NCBI GenBank assembly: GCA_023427575.1
Contig: JAEZAY010000042.1
Coordinates: forward strand, 1-5,723
DNA: 5,723 nt
From: Bacteroidota bacterium
GTDB taxonomy: Bacteria; Bacteroidota; Bacteroidia; Chitinophagales; Chitinophagaceae
Reading direction: 5' to 3'
Part shown: one piece after another, positions 1 to 5,723 of the stretch
Layout: the number at the start of each line of letters is the position of its first letter
Numbering within the stretch: position 1 is the first letter of the stretch
The notes under the pieces: generated by a model
The model's input: the letters and a program-made list of their open reading frames with translations, nothing else
Told to the model about the DNA's origin: nothing
Databases searched by the model: none
Program-made: the position numbers and the translations under genes

Positions 1-1842
1 GTAGTAAACCGGACCGGCCATTGCATTACGGCCGCCGGTGCCAAGCTGAGGGAAATCGGTTGATTTCGCATACGGATACCAGATAAATGCCGGCGCAACC
101 GGCGGCAATTCTTCCAGACCGGTATTATTGCGGGAATTATTAATGGGTTTTGCCGGATCGTAGGGCTGGCCATTTTTTCCGGTGGCATAGTCATATTCAC
201 GGTATGCAAAATTGTTCCCTACAAACAATGGCCATCCGAAAAAGCCGGCTTTCCTTGCCTGATTCAATTCATCATAACCACGCGGACCCCGGGTGTCGAG
301 ACTGTCGTTGGCGGCATCAGGCCCCACTTCGCCCCAGTATAGAAAATTCGTTTTGTTATCTACGGAGATCCGGTAAGGATTTCGGTTGCCCATTACGTAT
401 ATCTCCGGCTTTGTTTTTTCCTGACCGGGTTTAAACAGATTCCCATCAGGAATTTCGTACGTACCGTCTTCATTGATCCGAATGCGAAGAATTTTACCAC
501 GTAAATCGTTTGTATTGCCGGAAGAACGGCGGGCATCGTACTGTTCATGACCAGGCCTGTCGTCGAGAGGTCCATAACCCCGGTTCACAAAGGCCTGATT
601 GGGCTCATCAAAAGGAGTGGAGTTGTCGCCGGTAGAAAGATATAAGATCCGGTTGGGGCCGAAGGCGATGGATCCGCCTGTATGACAACAGATTTCCCGT
701 TGCGAATAAAATTGAAGAATTATTTTTTCAGAATCAAGTTGCAGAGAATCGCCATTAAAAACAAAACGCGACAAACGATTTACAGAAGTATCAATCGGCG
801 AATAAAAAAGATATACAAATTTGTTCCTGGCAAAATCAGGATCGGCCTGAATGCCCATCAATCCCTCCTCGGCATTAACACCCGGCGTATTTGTTTTATG
901 ATAAACATTCAAATATCCAACCTGTTTAACCGATGAATCGGATTTTTTGTATAACATGATCTCACCTCTTCTCTGCACCACCAGGATATCAAGATTGGGC
1001 AGAATGGTCATCTCAGTGGGTTCAAAAAATTGTCCCTGTGTAAGTATGGTTTTCGTAAACCGGTCTTCATCAGGAACACGTTCAGTCCGCACTTTCTTAT
1101 AATCGGGTTTTAAGTTGTCGCCAATCGCATATCGGATACCTCCCAAAATATGTTTAAGGTAGTTTTCTTCCTTATAAGATTCTTCGGTATGTCCCAGCGC
1201 GGTATAAAAAGCGCGGCCGCCATCATAATCATGATACCATGCCATCGGGTGATTGTCGCCGTTAGTACCCCCTTCGTATGAACTTTCGTCGATACGCATC
1301 AGGATCTTCAGATCCGGATTGATCTTTTTAAAATTATACCATTCGTCCAGCCGCTTCCATTCCCCGGGAAGATGTTTCGTTGATTCATGGCTATTGTTTT
1401 CAACTACCAGCTTCGCCTCCTGGTTGTGAGGATGACTTAAAAAATATGCACCCACAAGCCGTCCATACCATCCCCAGTCGTATTCGGTATCGGTGGCTGC
1501 GTGAATTCCGACAAAGCCGCCGCCGGATTGTATATATCTTTCAAAATCGGCTTCCTGATAATGATTTAGCACATCGCCGGTTGTATTCAGAAATACTACG
1601 GCAGAATATTTTGCCAGGCTGTCTTCATTAAAGTAGTCGGCATTTTCCGTGGTATCCACCAAAAACCCATTTTCCTGACCCAGCTTCAAAATGGCTTCTT
1701 TACCGGCAGGGATGGCCGAATGCCGGAATTCCGCCGTTTTTGAAAAAACCAGGATCCGGGGCTGATCAGAACGTTTGCTGGTGCAATTGGAAAATAAAAA
1801 CAGAATTACAATACCAATTAGCAGGGCGGGGGATCTCTTCAT
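1..1842 (-). CDS. ThuA domain plus PQQ-dependent sugar dehydrogenase lipoprotein (3' end outside window)
   Basis: The frame is open for 614 codons from ATG 1842 to the window edge, so the C-terminus is missing. Residues 1-20 form a lipoprotein signal (MKR, hydrophobic core, FSNC with Cys20), which suggests an envelope-anchored, exported protein. Residues 29-245 match the ThuA family (trehalose-utilisation, glutamine-amidotransferase-like fold): VFSKTAEFRHSAIPAG at 32-47, HAATDTEYDW at 114-123, HPMAWYHDYDGGR at 198-210 and ALGHTEESY at 215-223. From about 260 a glucose/sorbosone dehydrogenase beta-propeller begins, with CCHTGGS at 385-391, YLSTGDN at 401-407, RNPYR at 487-491 and GEVGPDA at 504-510. 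By recalled alignment to soluble glucose dehydrogenase, His387 would be the catalytic base and Arg487 a PQQ ligand. Family relatives often run past 1000 residues with PKD, carbohydrate-binding or cytochrome c domains, which cannot be seen here. The likely role is oxidation of a sugar in the periplasm or at the cell surface; the substrate is unknown. No Shine-Dalgarno sequence precedes the ATG. Confidence 0.93.
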   Translation of the reverse strand, partial: MKRSPALLIGIVILFLFSNCTSKRSDQPRILVFSKTAEFRHSAIPAGKEAILKLGQENGFLVDTTENADYFNEDSLAKYSAVVFLNTTGDVLNHYQEADFERYIQSGGGFVGIHAATDTEYDWGWYGRLVGAYFLSHPHNQEAKLVVENNSHESTKHLPGEWKRLDEWYNFKKINPDLKILMRIDESSYEGGTNGDNHPMAWYHDYDGGRAFYTALGHTEESYKEENYLKHILGGIRYAIGDNLKPDYKKVRTERVPDEDRFTKTILTQGQFFEPTEMTILPNLDILVVQRRGEIMLYKKSDSSVKQVGYLNVYHKTNTPGVNAEEGLMGIQADPDFARNKFVYLFYSPIDTSVNRLSRFVFNGDSLQLDSEKIILQFYSQREICCHTGGSIAFGPNRILYLSTGDNSTPFDEPNQAFVNRGYGPLDDRPGHEQYDARRSSGNTNDLRGKILRIRINEDGTYEIPDGNLFKPGQEKTKPEIYVMGNRNPYRISVDNKTNFLYWGEVGPDAANDSLDTRGPRGYDELNQARKAGFFGWPLFVGNNFAYREYDYATGKNGQPYDPAKPINNSRNNTGLEELPPVAPAFIWYPYAKSTDFPQLGTGGRNAMAGPVYY

Positions 1843-1860
1843 AATAGCAGTTAAAAATTT

Positions 1861-1909
1861 GGATTTAAAGTTAATAGAGAAATTTAAAATTCGGTTTAAA
1901 ATTAAATCC
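1861..1909 (-). promoter_or_regulatory. Possible promoter/operator region of the thuA-GSDH gene
   Basis: This A/T-rich stretch lies 19-67 bp upstream of the ATG at 1842. On the minus strand 1873-1866 reads TAACTTTA, one mismatch from the Bacteroidota -7 box TAnnTTTG. No TTTG or TTG stands at the usual -33 distance. A perfect 8-bp inverted repeat (GGATTTAA at 1861-1868, TTAAATCC at 1902-1909) brackets it, and TTTAAAATT occurs twice 12 bp apart (1883-1891, 1895-1903). In such A/T-rich DNA these repeats could arise by chance. The position fits a promoter; the call is weak. Confidence 0.3.
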
Positions 1910-1969
1910 GGAACAGTTGGACCTGGAATTGGCATCTGTATCCTGTTTGCAATGACCAGGAGCGGATGA

Positions 1970-2017
1970 TTACAAAACAAAAAAAGTGCACATGCCAAAT
2001 TAATGGCCGTGCACTTT
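1970..2017 (-). terminator. Intrinsic terminator of the ompA-like gene
   Basis: Read on the minus strand, a perfect 9-bp stem (AAAGTGCAC at 2017-2009, GTGCACTTT at 1991-1983) continues, past a small internal loop, into a 4-bp GCCA/TGGC stem (2007-2004 with 1997-1994) and a 6-nt loop. The descending arm runs into TTTTTTTGTTTTG. The hairpin starts 28 nt after the TAG stop of the ompA-like gene. It therefore separates that gene from the downstream thuA-GSDH gene, which must have its own promoter. The plus strand has no gene here that would use it. Confidence 0.9.
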
Positions 2018-2045
2018 CACATCTAACTACCAAACTACGAAAAAC

Positions 2046-3392
2046 CTACAGTTTGATAAATTCAACCCTCCGGTTATTCGATTTGCCTTCTTTGGTATTG
2101 TTGTTATCGGCTGGTTCGGATTCTCCCTTACCATCGGTATCCAGGCGGGTAGCGGCAATTCCAAACTCGTTGACCAGCGCATTCTTTACAGCGATGGCTC
2201 TTTTCTGAGAGAGCTGGAGGTTTTTCTTATCGTCGCCATCGCTGTCGGTATGGCCGATAATTTTCACTTTTACCGTCTCGTTCTCCTGAAGCACCTGCGA
2301 TAATTCCTTTAAAACACCGTAAGATTCGCCTTTAATGAGATCGCTGTTCACATCGAAAAGTATGCCCCGGGTAGTCCATTTTCCTTCAGTGATCAGTTTG
2401 TTGCGGGTGTCGGGCGCTCCGGTGGCAAGCCGCAGGTTGCTTAAATAAAATGCTTCGTCGGGACCATCAATCGAAGAGAAAAACCGGATCTGGTTCAGAT
2501 CGCCCTGGCCATTGAACATTCTGGGCAGATCAAAAATTTTATCGCCGTTTAAATATATTCGCAGGCGGGGTCCCTGGCGCCACATGGATACATGGAAGAT
2601 TTTTCCAGCATTGGCGTTGACAAATACGCCCGGCTTTTTGTTGGCTGAAATATTGCCATAGGTATTGCCGCTGATCTGTTCTATTTTATAATCGTAATGA
2701 TAGGTTGCGCCACCGGCAACGGTAAAGCTCATTCCATAGTTGCCAACAATATCGGTGGTGATTTTTTCATCCAGCTTGTTGGCCTGAACAATTGCGCAGC
2801 TCAAAAAATGCTGGTATTTATTATTGGTTTGATCAACCTGAAATATGAAGTCGTATTCGAGTGTAAAATGGTCCGGCAGGCTTTTGACAAATTCCGGAAT
2901 AAAGGAAGTGGTTTTGGTATTATAGATCTTCAGCCATTTACCCGGGAATTTATTCAGGGTAACCACTTCCGCACTTCCGTTTGTGTACCATTTATCGGGA
3001 AAATCGCCAATATTGGTTTCAATAAAATCCTCGGAAGCGATGATTTTATCGCCGGCAATAAAATCGAATTTAGAATAGGATTTAAGGCCTTCTTCTCCGG
3101 CTGCCGTATCGGATTTTTGAGTTTCATTAGAACCGGATTTGGAATTTTTTGGCGTTTCAGGACTGGATTTTTCCGCTTTTTTGGGTTGTGGTTTCGGGTC
3201 GTTTTCTTTTTTTGGTGCCGGGCCATCCAGGGCATCCAGCTCGCGGTCAACCTGCTGGTCCACTTTATTGTCGGCTTTTTGAACCATTTTTGCCTTTGCC
3301 CGGTTTTTGGCCCGGTTCAAAAAATCACTGACCTGCGCATGGGCTCCCAACTGGACCATAAGCAGGACCAGCATCAGATAAATTGCTTTCAT
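2046..3392 (-). CDS. Exported OmpA-family protein with lectin-like (LamG/ConA-type) middle domain
   Basis: The protein has 448 residues from ATG 3392. Residues 1-19 are a Sec signal (MKAIYLMLVLLMVQL, then AHA|Q cleavage). Residues 23-55 are charged and probably helical. Residues 57-107 are a Pro/Lys/Ser/Glu-rich linker. Residues 108 to about 330 look like a single beta-sandwich of the LamG/ConA type (EDFIETNIGDFPDKW, FPGKWLKIY, RLRIYLNGDKIFDLP, FYLSNLRLATG); this fold assignment is inference. Residues 341-448 are a complete OmpA C-terminal peptidoglycan-binding domain: GILFDVNSD, GHTDSDGD with His381 and Asp383, LSQKRAIAV with Arg398, and the closing NNRRVEF. In OmpA the Asp and Arg of these motifs contact diaminopimelate. 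No N-terminal beta-barrel is present, so this is probably a periplasmic protein tethered to peptidoglycan whose middle domain may bind glycan or protein. An upstream TTG at 3416 is in frame but falls inside the -7 box, so ATG 3392 is preferred. The gene is monocistronic, with its own promoter and terminator. Confidence 0.92.
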   Translation of the reverse strand: MKAIYLMLVLLMVQLGAHAQVSDFLNRAKNRAKAKMVQKADNKVDQQVDRELDALDGPAPKKENDPKPQPKKAEKSSPETPKNSKSGSNETQKSDTAAGEEGLKSYSKFDFIAGDKIIASEDFIETNIGDFPDKWYTNGSAEVVTLNKFPGKWLKIYNTKTTSFIPEFVKSLPDHFTLEYDFIFQVDQTNNKYQHFLSCAIVQANKLDEKITTDIVGNYGMSFTVAGGATYHYDYKIEQISGNTYGNISANKKPGVFVNANAGKIFHVSMWRQGPRLRIYLNGDKIFDLPRMFNGQGDLNQIRFFSSIDGPDEAFYLSNLRLATGAPDTRNKLITEGKWTTRGILFDVNSDLIKGESYGVLKELSQVLQENETVKVKIIGHTDSDGDDKKNLQLSQKRAIAVKNALVNEFGIAATRLDTDGKGESEPADNNNTKEGKSNNRRVEFIKL

Positions 3393-3413
3393 TTGATAAG
3401 TTTTATGGTAGGC

Positions 3414-3421
3414 CAAAGATA
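3414..3421 (-). promoter_or_regulatory. -7 box of the ompA-like gene promoter
   Basis: On the minus strand 3421-3414 reads TATCTTTG, an exact match to the Bacteroidota TAnnTTTG box. Transcription would start near 3407, leaving a short 5' UTR of about 15 nt before ATG 3392. I see no TTTG at the -33 distance, which fits a promoter that depends on an activator; an inverted repeat sits just upstream at 3445-3460. Confidence 0.6.
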
Positions 3422-3444
3422 TTGGCCTGCTGAATCATTCATTC

Positions 3445-3460
3445 TCACATGATTATGTGA
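3445..3460. promoter_or_regulatory. 16-bp inverted repeat, possible operator (TCACAT-GATT-ATGTGA)
   Basis: A perfect 6-bp inverted repeat with a 4-bp spacer is centred at 3452.5, about 44-45 bp upstream of the inferred start of the ompA-like transcript. That is a common position for an activator that touches RNA polymerase. A third half-site, ATGTGA, lies at 3496-3501, further from the ompA-like gene. The half-site resembles those of dimeric helix-turn-helix regulators, but no particular family can be named. It could also serve the divergent rpmI promoter at a distance. Confidence 0.4.
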
Positions 3461-3580
3461 AATATGCAGGATGGATTACATTAAGTGCCATCGAAATGTG
3501 AGAGATATGTATTTTTTCAAAAAACAGGCGCACGAAGCTTGAAATGATAGGAACGGTATTATTATTTGGGAGATTTTTCC

Positions 3581-3588
3581 TACTTTTG
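3581..3588 (+). promoter_or_regulatory. -7 box of the rpmI-rplT promoter
   Basis: The site reads TACTTTTG, an exact TAnnTTTG match in a CCTACTTTTGCAACCC context typical of strong Bacteroidota promoters. Transcription would begin near 3594, giving a leader of about 100 nt before ATG 3695. A TTTG at 3565-3568 is too close (12-nt gap) to be a standard -33 element, and the correctly spaced position near 3558-3561 is a poor match. Confidence 0.65.
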
Positions 3589-3593
3589 CAACC

Positions 3594-3694
3594 CGTTTCA
3601 GGATTCGGTTTAAAAAATCCTTGTTACCCATAAGGCTCCATAAGTGTCCGCCGGTGCGGAACGCCAGCAGGGTGTAAAAATTAAATAACAATAA
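3594..3694 (+). promoter_or_regulatory. Structured 5' leader of rpmI-rplT, possible ribosomal-protein leader
   Basis: About 100 nt of non-coding leader can fold into two parts. A 5' hairpin pairs AGGATT (3600-3605) with AATCCT (3616-3621). A larger nested element follows: ACCC/GGGT (3626-3629 with 3670-3673), GGC/GCC (3634-3636 with 3663-3665) and TCCGC/GCGGA (3647-3651 with 3656-3660) around a CGGT loop. A direct repeat CCATAAG (3628-3634 and 3638-3644) lies in the 5' strand of the nested element. The last 19 nt before the start codon are unstructured and A-rich, with no Shine-Dalgarno sequence. L20 is a known autoregulator of this operon type in E. coli and Bacillus, so a protein-binding leader is plausible. 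I did not match it to a named RNA family. Confidence 0.45.
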
Positions 3695-3892
3695 ATGCCA
3701 AAGGTAAAAACGAACTCCAGTGCAAAAAAGCGGTTTAAAGTGACCGGCACCGGAAAGATTACGCACCAAAAATCGTTTAAGCGTCACATTCTTACCAAAA
3801 AATCCAAAAAACGCAAGCGCGCTCTGAGCAAAGATGGCGTTGTTCACAAATCCATGGAGGATTTCGTTAAACGTCTTCTCCGACTGAGATAA
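3695..3892 (+). CDS. rpmI: 50S ribosomal protein L35
   Basis: The protein is 65 residues long, normal for L35, and very basic. The N-terminus [20 protein letters not shown] and the core [12 protein letters not shown] (residues 31-42) are family signatures; the tail ends VKRLLRLR. L35 is a small component of the large ribosomal subunit. The start is fixed by this conserved N-terminus, although the ATG follows AATAACAATAA with no Shine-Dalgarno sequence. It is the first gene of a two-gene unit with rplT, 52 bp downstream. The usual upstream partner infC is absent: the gene upstream is a divergent ompA-like gene. Confidence 0.98.
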   Translation: MPKVKTNSSAKKRFKVTGTGKITHQKSFKRHILTKKSKKRKRALSKDGVVHKSMEDFVKRLLRLR

Positions 3893-3911
3893 CCGGGATT
3901 CCGGATCCGGT
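3892..3911 (+). other. G+C-rich hairpin in the rpmI-rplT spacer
   Basis: Directly at the rpmI stop codon the spacer contains three CCGG units (3893-3896, 3901-3904, 3907-3910). ACCGG (3892-3896) can pair with CCGGT (3907-3911). Alternatives are CCGG-GATT-CCGG, or the 10-bp palindrome CCGGATCCGG at 3901-3910. No U-run follows, so it is not a standard terminator. It might protect or process the message, or tune rplT translation. The remaining 33 nt before rplT are A/T-rich. Confidence 0.4.
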
Positions 3912-3944
3912 CAAACAACATTATTAATATAAAAATATTCTGAT

Positions 3945-4289
3945 ATGCCACGTTCAGTGAACAGCGTTGCTTCCAGAGCACGCAGAAAAAGGGTTTTAAA
4001 AGCCGCCAAAGGCTATTACGGTAAGCGCAAAAACGTATATACCGTTGCTAAAAACGTAATGGAAAAAGGTCTTACATACAAATATGTAGGCCGTAAATTA
4101 AAGAAAAGAGAATATCGTGCCCTTTGGATCGCCCGTATTAATGCGGCGGTTAGAGAAGAAGGTCTGACTTACTCCCAGTTCATCCATTTGCTGAATCAGA
4201 AAGGAATTACGCTTGACCGTAAGATTCTGGCTGATATTGCCATGAATGAGCCCGAAGCCTTCAAACAGATCATTGCATCTGTAAAATAG
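3945..4289 (+). CDS. rplT: 50S ribosomal protein L20
   Basis: The protein is 114 residues long, the usual size for L20. Family signatures are [30 protein letters not shown] (residues 1-30; N-terminal basic extension that binds 23S rRNA), [24 protein letters not shown] (45-68) and a C-terminal globular domain containing [11 protein letters not shown] and [11 protein letters not shown]20 is needed for early assembly of the large subunit, and in several bacteria it represses its own operon through RNA structures. The gene shares a transcript with rpmI and ends 61 bp before an intrinsic terminator. The ATG has no Shine-Dalgarno sequence and is chosen by the conserved N-terminus. Confidence 0.98.
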   Translation: MPRSVNSVASRARRKRVLKAAKGYYGKRKNVYTVAKNVMEKGLTYKYVGRKLKKREYRALWIARINAAVREEGLTYSQFIHLLNQKGITLDRKILADIAMNEPEAFKQIIASVK

Positions 4290-4298
4290 GGGCGATCG

Positions 4299-4334
4299 GA
4301 GCATTTTTCGGTAAAATGTTCTTATGGCAAGAAC
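4299..4334 (+). other. Two overlapping, mutually exclusive hairpins in the rplT 3' UTR
   Basis: Hairpin A pairs GAGCATTTT (4299-4307) with AAAATGTTC (4313-4321) around a TCGGT loop, with one G-U pair. Hairpin B pairs GTTCTT (4318-4323) with AAGAAC (4329-4334) around ATGGC. They share 4318-4321, so only one can form at a time. Neither is followed by a U-run. They lie between the rplT stop and the terminator at 4351 and may only stabilise the 3' end. Confidence 0.4.
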
Positions 4335-4350
4335 TTTCATGATAGAATAG

Positions 4351-4386
4351 ATCCGGGTATGAAATTCATGCCCGGATTTTTTATTT
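4351..4386 (+). terminator. Intrinsic terminator of rpmI-rplT
   Basis: ATCCGGG (4351-4357) pairs with CCCGGAT (4371-4377). The stem continues through a T-G pair (4358 with 4370) and ATGA/TCAT (4359-4362 with 4366-4369) to a 3-nt loop, giving about 12 bp. It runs into TTTTTTATTT. It ends the ribosomal-protein transcript, so the following speA gene needs its own promoter. Confidence 0.93.
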
Positions 4387-4403
4387 AGATTCCATCAAAA
4401 AAT

Positions 4404-4411
4404 TACATTTG
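4404..4411 (+). promoter_or_regulatory. -7 box of the speA promoter
   Basis: The site reads TACATTTG, an exact TAnnTTTG match, 17 bp after the rplT terminator's T-run. A weak -33 candidate, TTTA at 4384-4387, overlaps the end of that T-run. Transcription would start near 4417, leaving about 65 nt of leader with no Shine-Dalgarno sequence and no strong hairpin that I can see. Confidence 0.55.
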
Positions 4412-4483
4412 TACCTGTTTTTATAAACGCGATTACTAACTATTAAATTTAAGGCCATCAGCAAACTACCTCCGAACGAATTC

Positions 4484-5723
4484 ATGAACAATTCGTATCA
4501 CGACCTGGTACATCAAACCTTTAATTTTCCGCAGGAAGGTTTTGAGACAAAAGAAGGTAATCTGATTTTTAACGGACTTGATCTCAGGGCGCTCATCGAT
4601 AAATATGGGACGCCAATGAAACTGACCTATCTGCCAAAAATCGGGATGCAGATAAACAAGGCCAAACAAATGTTTGCCAATGCCATCAAACGCCATCGTT
4701 ATGAAGGTCAGTATTATTATTGCTATTGTACAAAAAGTTCCCATTTTTCCTTTGTGGTGGAAGAGGCGCTTAAGCATGAAATTCATCTGGAAACCTCTTA
4801 TGCCTACGATATAGAGATTATTAAAAAGCTGCACGAAAAGAAGAAGATCAATAAGGACATATTCATTATTTGCAACGGGTATAAACAAAAAACCTATACT
4901 AGCCGTATCAACCAGCTTATCAATTCAGGATTTAAAAACGTGATTCCTGTCCTCGATAACAAGGATGAACTGCAGGCTTATAAAAACGTAAAAGTCCCTT
5001 TTAAACTTGGAATCAGGGTTGCGGCGGAAGAAGAGCCCAACTTCCCGTTTTATACCTCGAGGCTTGGATTCCGGGCCCGCGATATCCTGGAATTTTATGT
5101 TGATAAGATTGAAGGCAACGAAGACCGCTTTCAATTAAAGATGCTTCATATTTTCCTTAATAAAGGTATCAAAGATGATATCTATTACTGGAGCGAATTA
5201 AACAAGATCATCAACCTCTATTGCCAGTTAAAGAAAATTTGCCCGGAACTCGATTCAATTAATATCGGCGGTGGATTCCCCATTAAACATTCGCTTGGCT
5301 TTGAATATGATTACCAGTTCATGATCAACGAAATTGTTGGTAACATAAAAAAAGCCTGTAAGAAAAATAAAGTGCCGATGCCGAATATCTTCACTGAGTT
5401 TGGCAGTTATACGGTGGGGGAAAGCATGGCTCATATCTACAGCGTTATCGGCGAAAAAATGCAGAACGACCGGGAGTGCTGGTATATGATCGATTCTTCA
5501 TTCATTACAACATTGCCCGATACCTGGGGTATTGGGGAGAAGTTCCTGCTTCTTCCGGTCAATAAATGGGACCAGGAGTACCAGCGGGTAGTGCTTGGTG
5601 GCATTACCTGTGACAGTCATGATTATTACGATTCGGAGGAACATGTAAATGAGGTTTTCCTTCCCAAAGTATCGAATGGAGAACCCCTATACGTTGGATT
5701 TTTCCATACGGGCGCCTACCAGG
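4484..5723 (+). CDS. speA: Biosynthetic arginine decarboxylase, short Bacteroidota form (3' end outside window)
   Basis: The frame is open for 413 codons from ATG 4484 to the right edge. It is a fold-III PLP-dependent decarboxylase: YCYCTKSSHF (79-88) carries Lys84, the expected Schiff-base lysine; INIGGGFPI has the phosphate-binding glycines 262-264; EFGS at 305-308 replaces the EPGR motif of ornithine decarboxylase; TCDS at 375-378 holds the Cys376-Asp377 pair that completes the active site across the dimer; and GAYQ at 410-413 carries Tyr412. Wording throughout (MLHIFLNKGI, DSSFITTLPDTW, GFFHTGAYQ) matches what I recall of Bacteroidota arginine decarboxylases of about 465 residues, so roughly 50 residues are missing. 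They lack the long extra domains of E. coli SpeA (658 residues). The reaction is arginine to agmatine plus CO2, feeding polyamine synthesis in the cytoplasm. Activity on another diamino acid (such as ornithine, lysine or carboxynorspermidine) cannot be excluded from sequence. The start is chosen because MNNSYHDLVHQTFNFPQ matches the family N-terminus. Confidence 0.88.
   Translation, partial: MNNSYHDLVHQTFNFPQEGFETKEGNLIFNGLDLRALIDKYGTPMKLTYLPKIGMQINKAKQMFANAIKRHRYEGQYYYCYCTKSSHFSFVVEEALKHEIHLETSYAYDIEIIKKLHEKKKINKDIFIICNGYKQKTYTSRINQLINSGFKNVIPVLDNKDELQAYKNVKVPFKLGIRVAAEEEPNFPFYTSRLGFRARDILEFYVDKIEGNEDRFQLKMLHIFLNKGIKDDIYYWSELNKIINLYCQLKKICPELDSINIGGGFPIKHSLGFEYDYQFMINEIVGNIKKACKKNKVPMPNIFTEFGSYTVGESMAHIYSVIGEKMQNDRECWYMIDSSFITTLPDTWGIGEKFLLLPVNKWDQEYQRVVLGGITCDSHDYYDSEEHVNEVFLPKVSNGEPLYVGFFHTGAYQ

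Noticed and set aside
1843..2045. Small gene between thuA-GSDH and the ompA-like gene
   Set aside because: Short open frames here have no start context or family similarity; the gap is explained by a terminator and a promoter region.
3393..3416. Upstream TTG start that adds 8 residues to the ompA-like protein
   Set aside because: The TTG overlaps the -7 box at 3414-3421, so it would lie upstream of the inferred transcript start, and ATG 3392 begins a clean signal peptide.
2697..3452. Plus-strand open frame of 251 codons
   Set aside because: It lies antisense to the ompA-like gene and reads as a Phe/Gly-rich mirror of that gene's Lys/Asp/Asn/Pro codons, with no recognisable domain.
3565..3568. 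TTTG as the -33 element of the rpmI promoter
   Set aside because: The gap to the TAnnTTTG box is only 12 nt, shorter than the roughly 17-23 nt expected.
3476..3847. Minus-strand open frame of 123 codons across the rpmI leader
   Set aside because: It is antisense to rpmI and its leader, has no family resemblance, and has no promoter in the right place.
4466..4888. Minus-strand open frame of 140 codons
   Set aside because: It is antisense to the clearly recognised arginine decarboxylase and has no domain of its own.
1..5723. CRISPR array, tRNA, rRNA, insertion sequence or defence system
   Set aside because: I found no regularly spaced repeats, no tRNA or rRNA signatures, and no transposase or other mobile-element protein; the window is filled by four ordinary transcription units.

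Overview
The window reads as an ordinary chromosomal segment of a member of the Bacteroidota. The evidence is threefold. The genes lack Shine-Dalgarno sequences and start after A/T-rich leaders. Three of the four promoter regions carry an exact TAnnTTTG -7 box, and the fourth has a one-mismatch version. The proteins also have phylum-typical forms: a ThuA plus PQQ-sugar-dehydrogenase lipoprotein, an OmpA-family protein with a lectin-like middle domain, and the short form of arginine decarboxylase. The genus cannot be named from this sequence.

Layout. Positions 1-1842 (minus strand) hold the first 614 codons of a secreted lipoprotein that joins a ThuA domain to a glucose/sorbosone dehydrogenase domain; its 3' end lies outside the window. 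The gap 1843-2045 holds its weak promoter region and the strong terminator of the next gene. Positions 2046-3392 (minus) encode a 448-residue exported OmpA-family protein. The divergent gap 3393-3694 (302 bp) holds the ompA-like promoter with a 16-bp inverted repeat upstream, then the promoter and a roughly 100-nt structured leader of the ribosomal-protein pair. Genes rpmI (3695-3892) and rplT (3945-4289) encode L35 and L20. They are followed by two mutually exclusive small hairpins and a clear intrinsic terminator (4351-4386). A new promoter then drives a Bacteroidota-type arginine decarboxylase gene (speA, 4484 onward), which is cut by the right edge after 413 codons.

How the genes relate. 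There are four transcription units: thuA/GSDH, the ompA-like gene, rpmI-rplT and speA. Nothing in the sequence ties them into one pathway. The two minus-strand genes concern the cell envelope and probably extracytoplasmic sugar chemistry. The plus-strand genes concern ribosome assembly and polyamine synthesis. I see no mobile element, CRISPR array, tRNA, rRNA or defence system, and no convincing undescribed system. The most interesting points are regulatory: the structured rpmI leader in a locus without infC, and a possible activator site upstream of the ompA-like gene.
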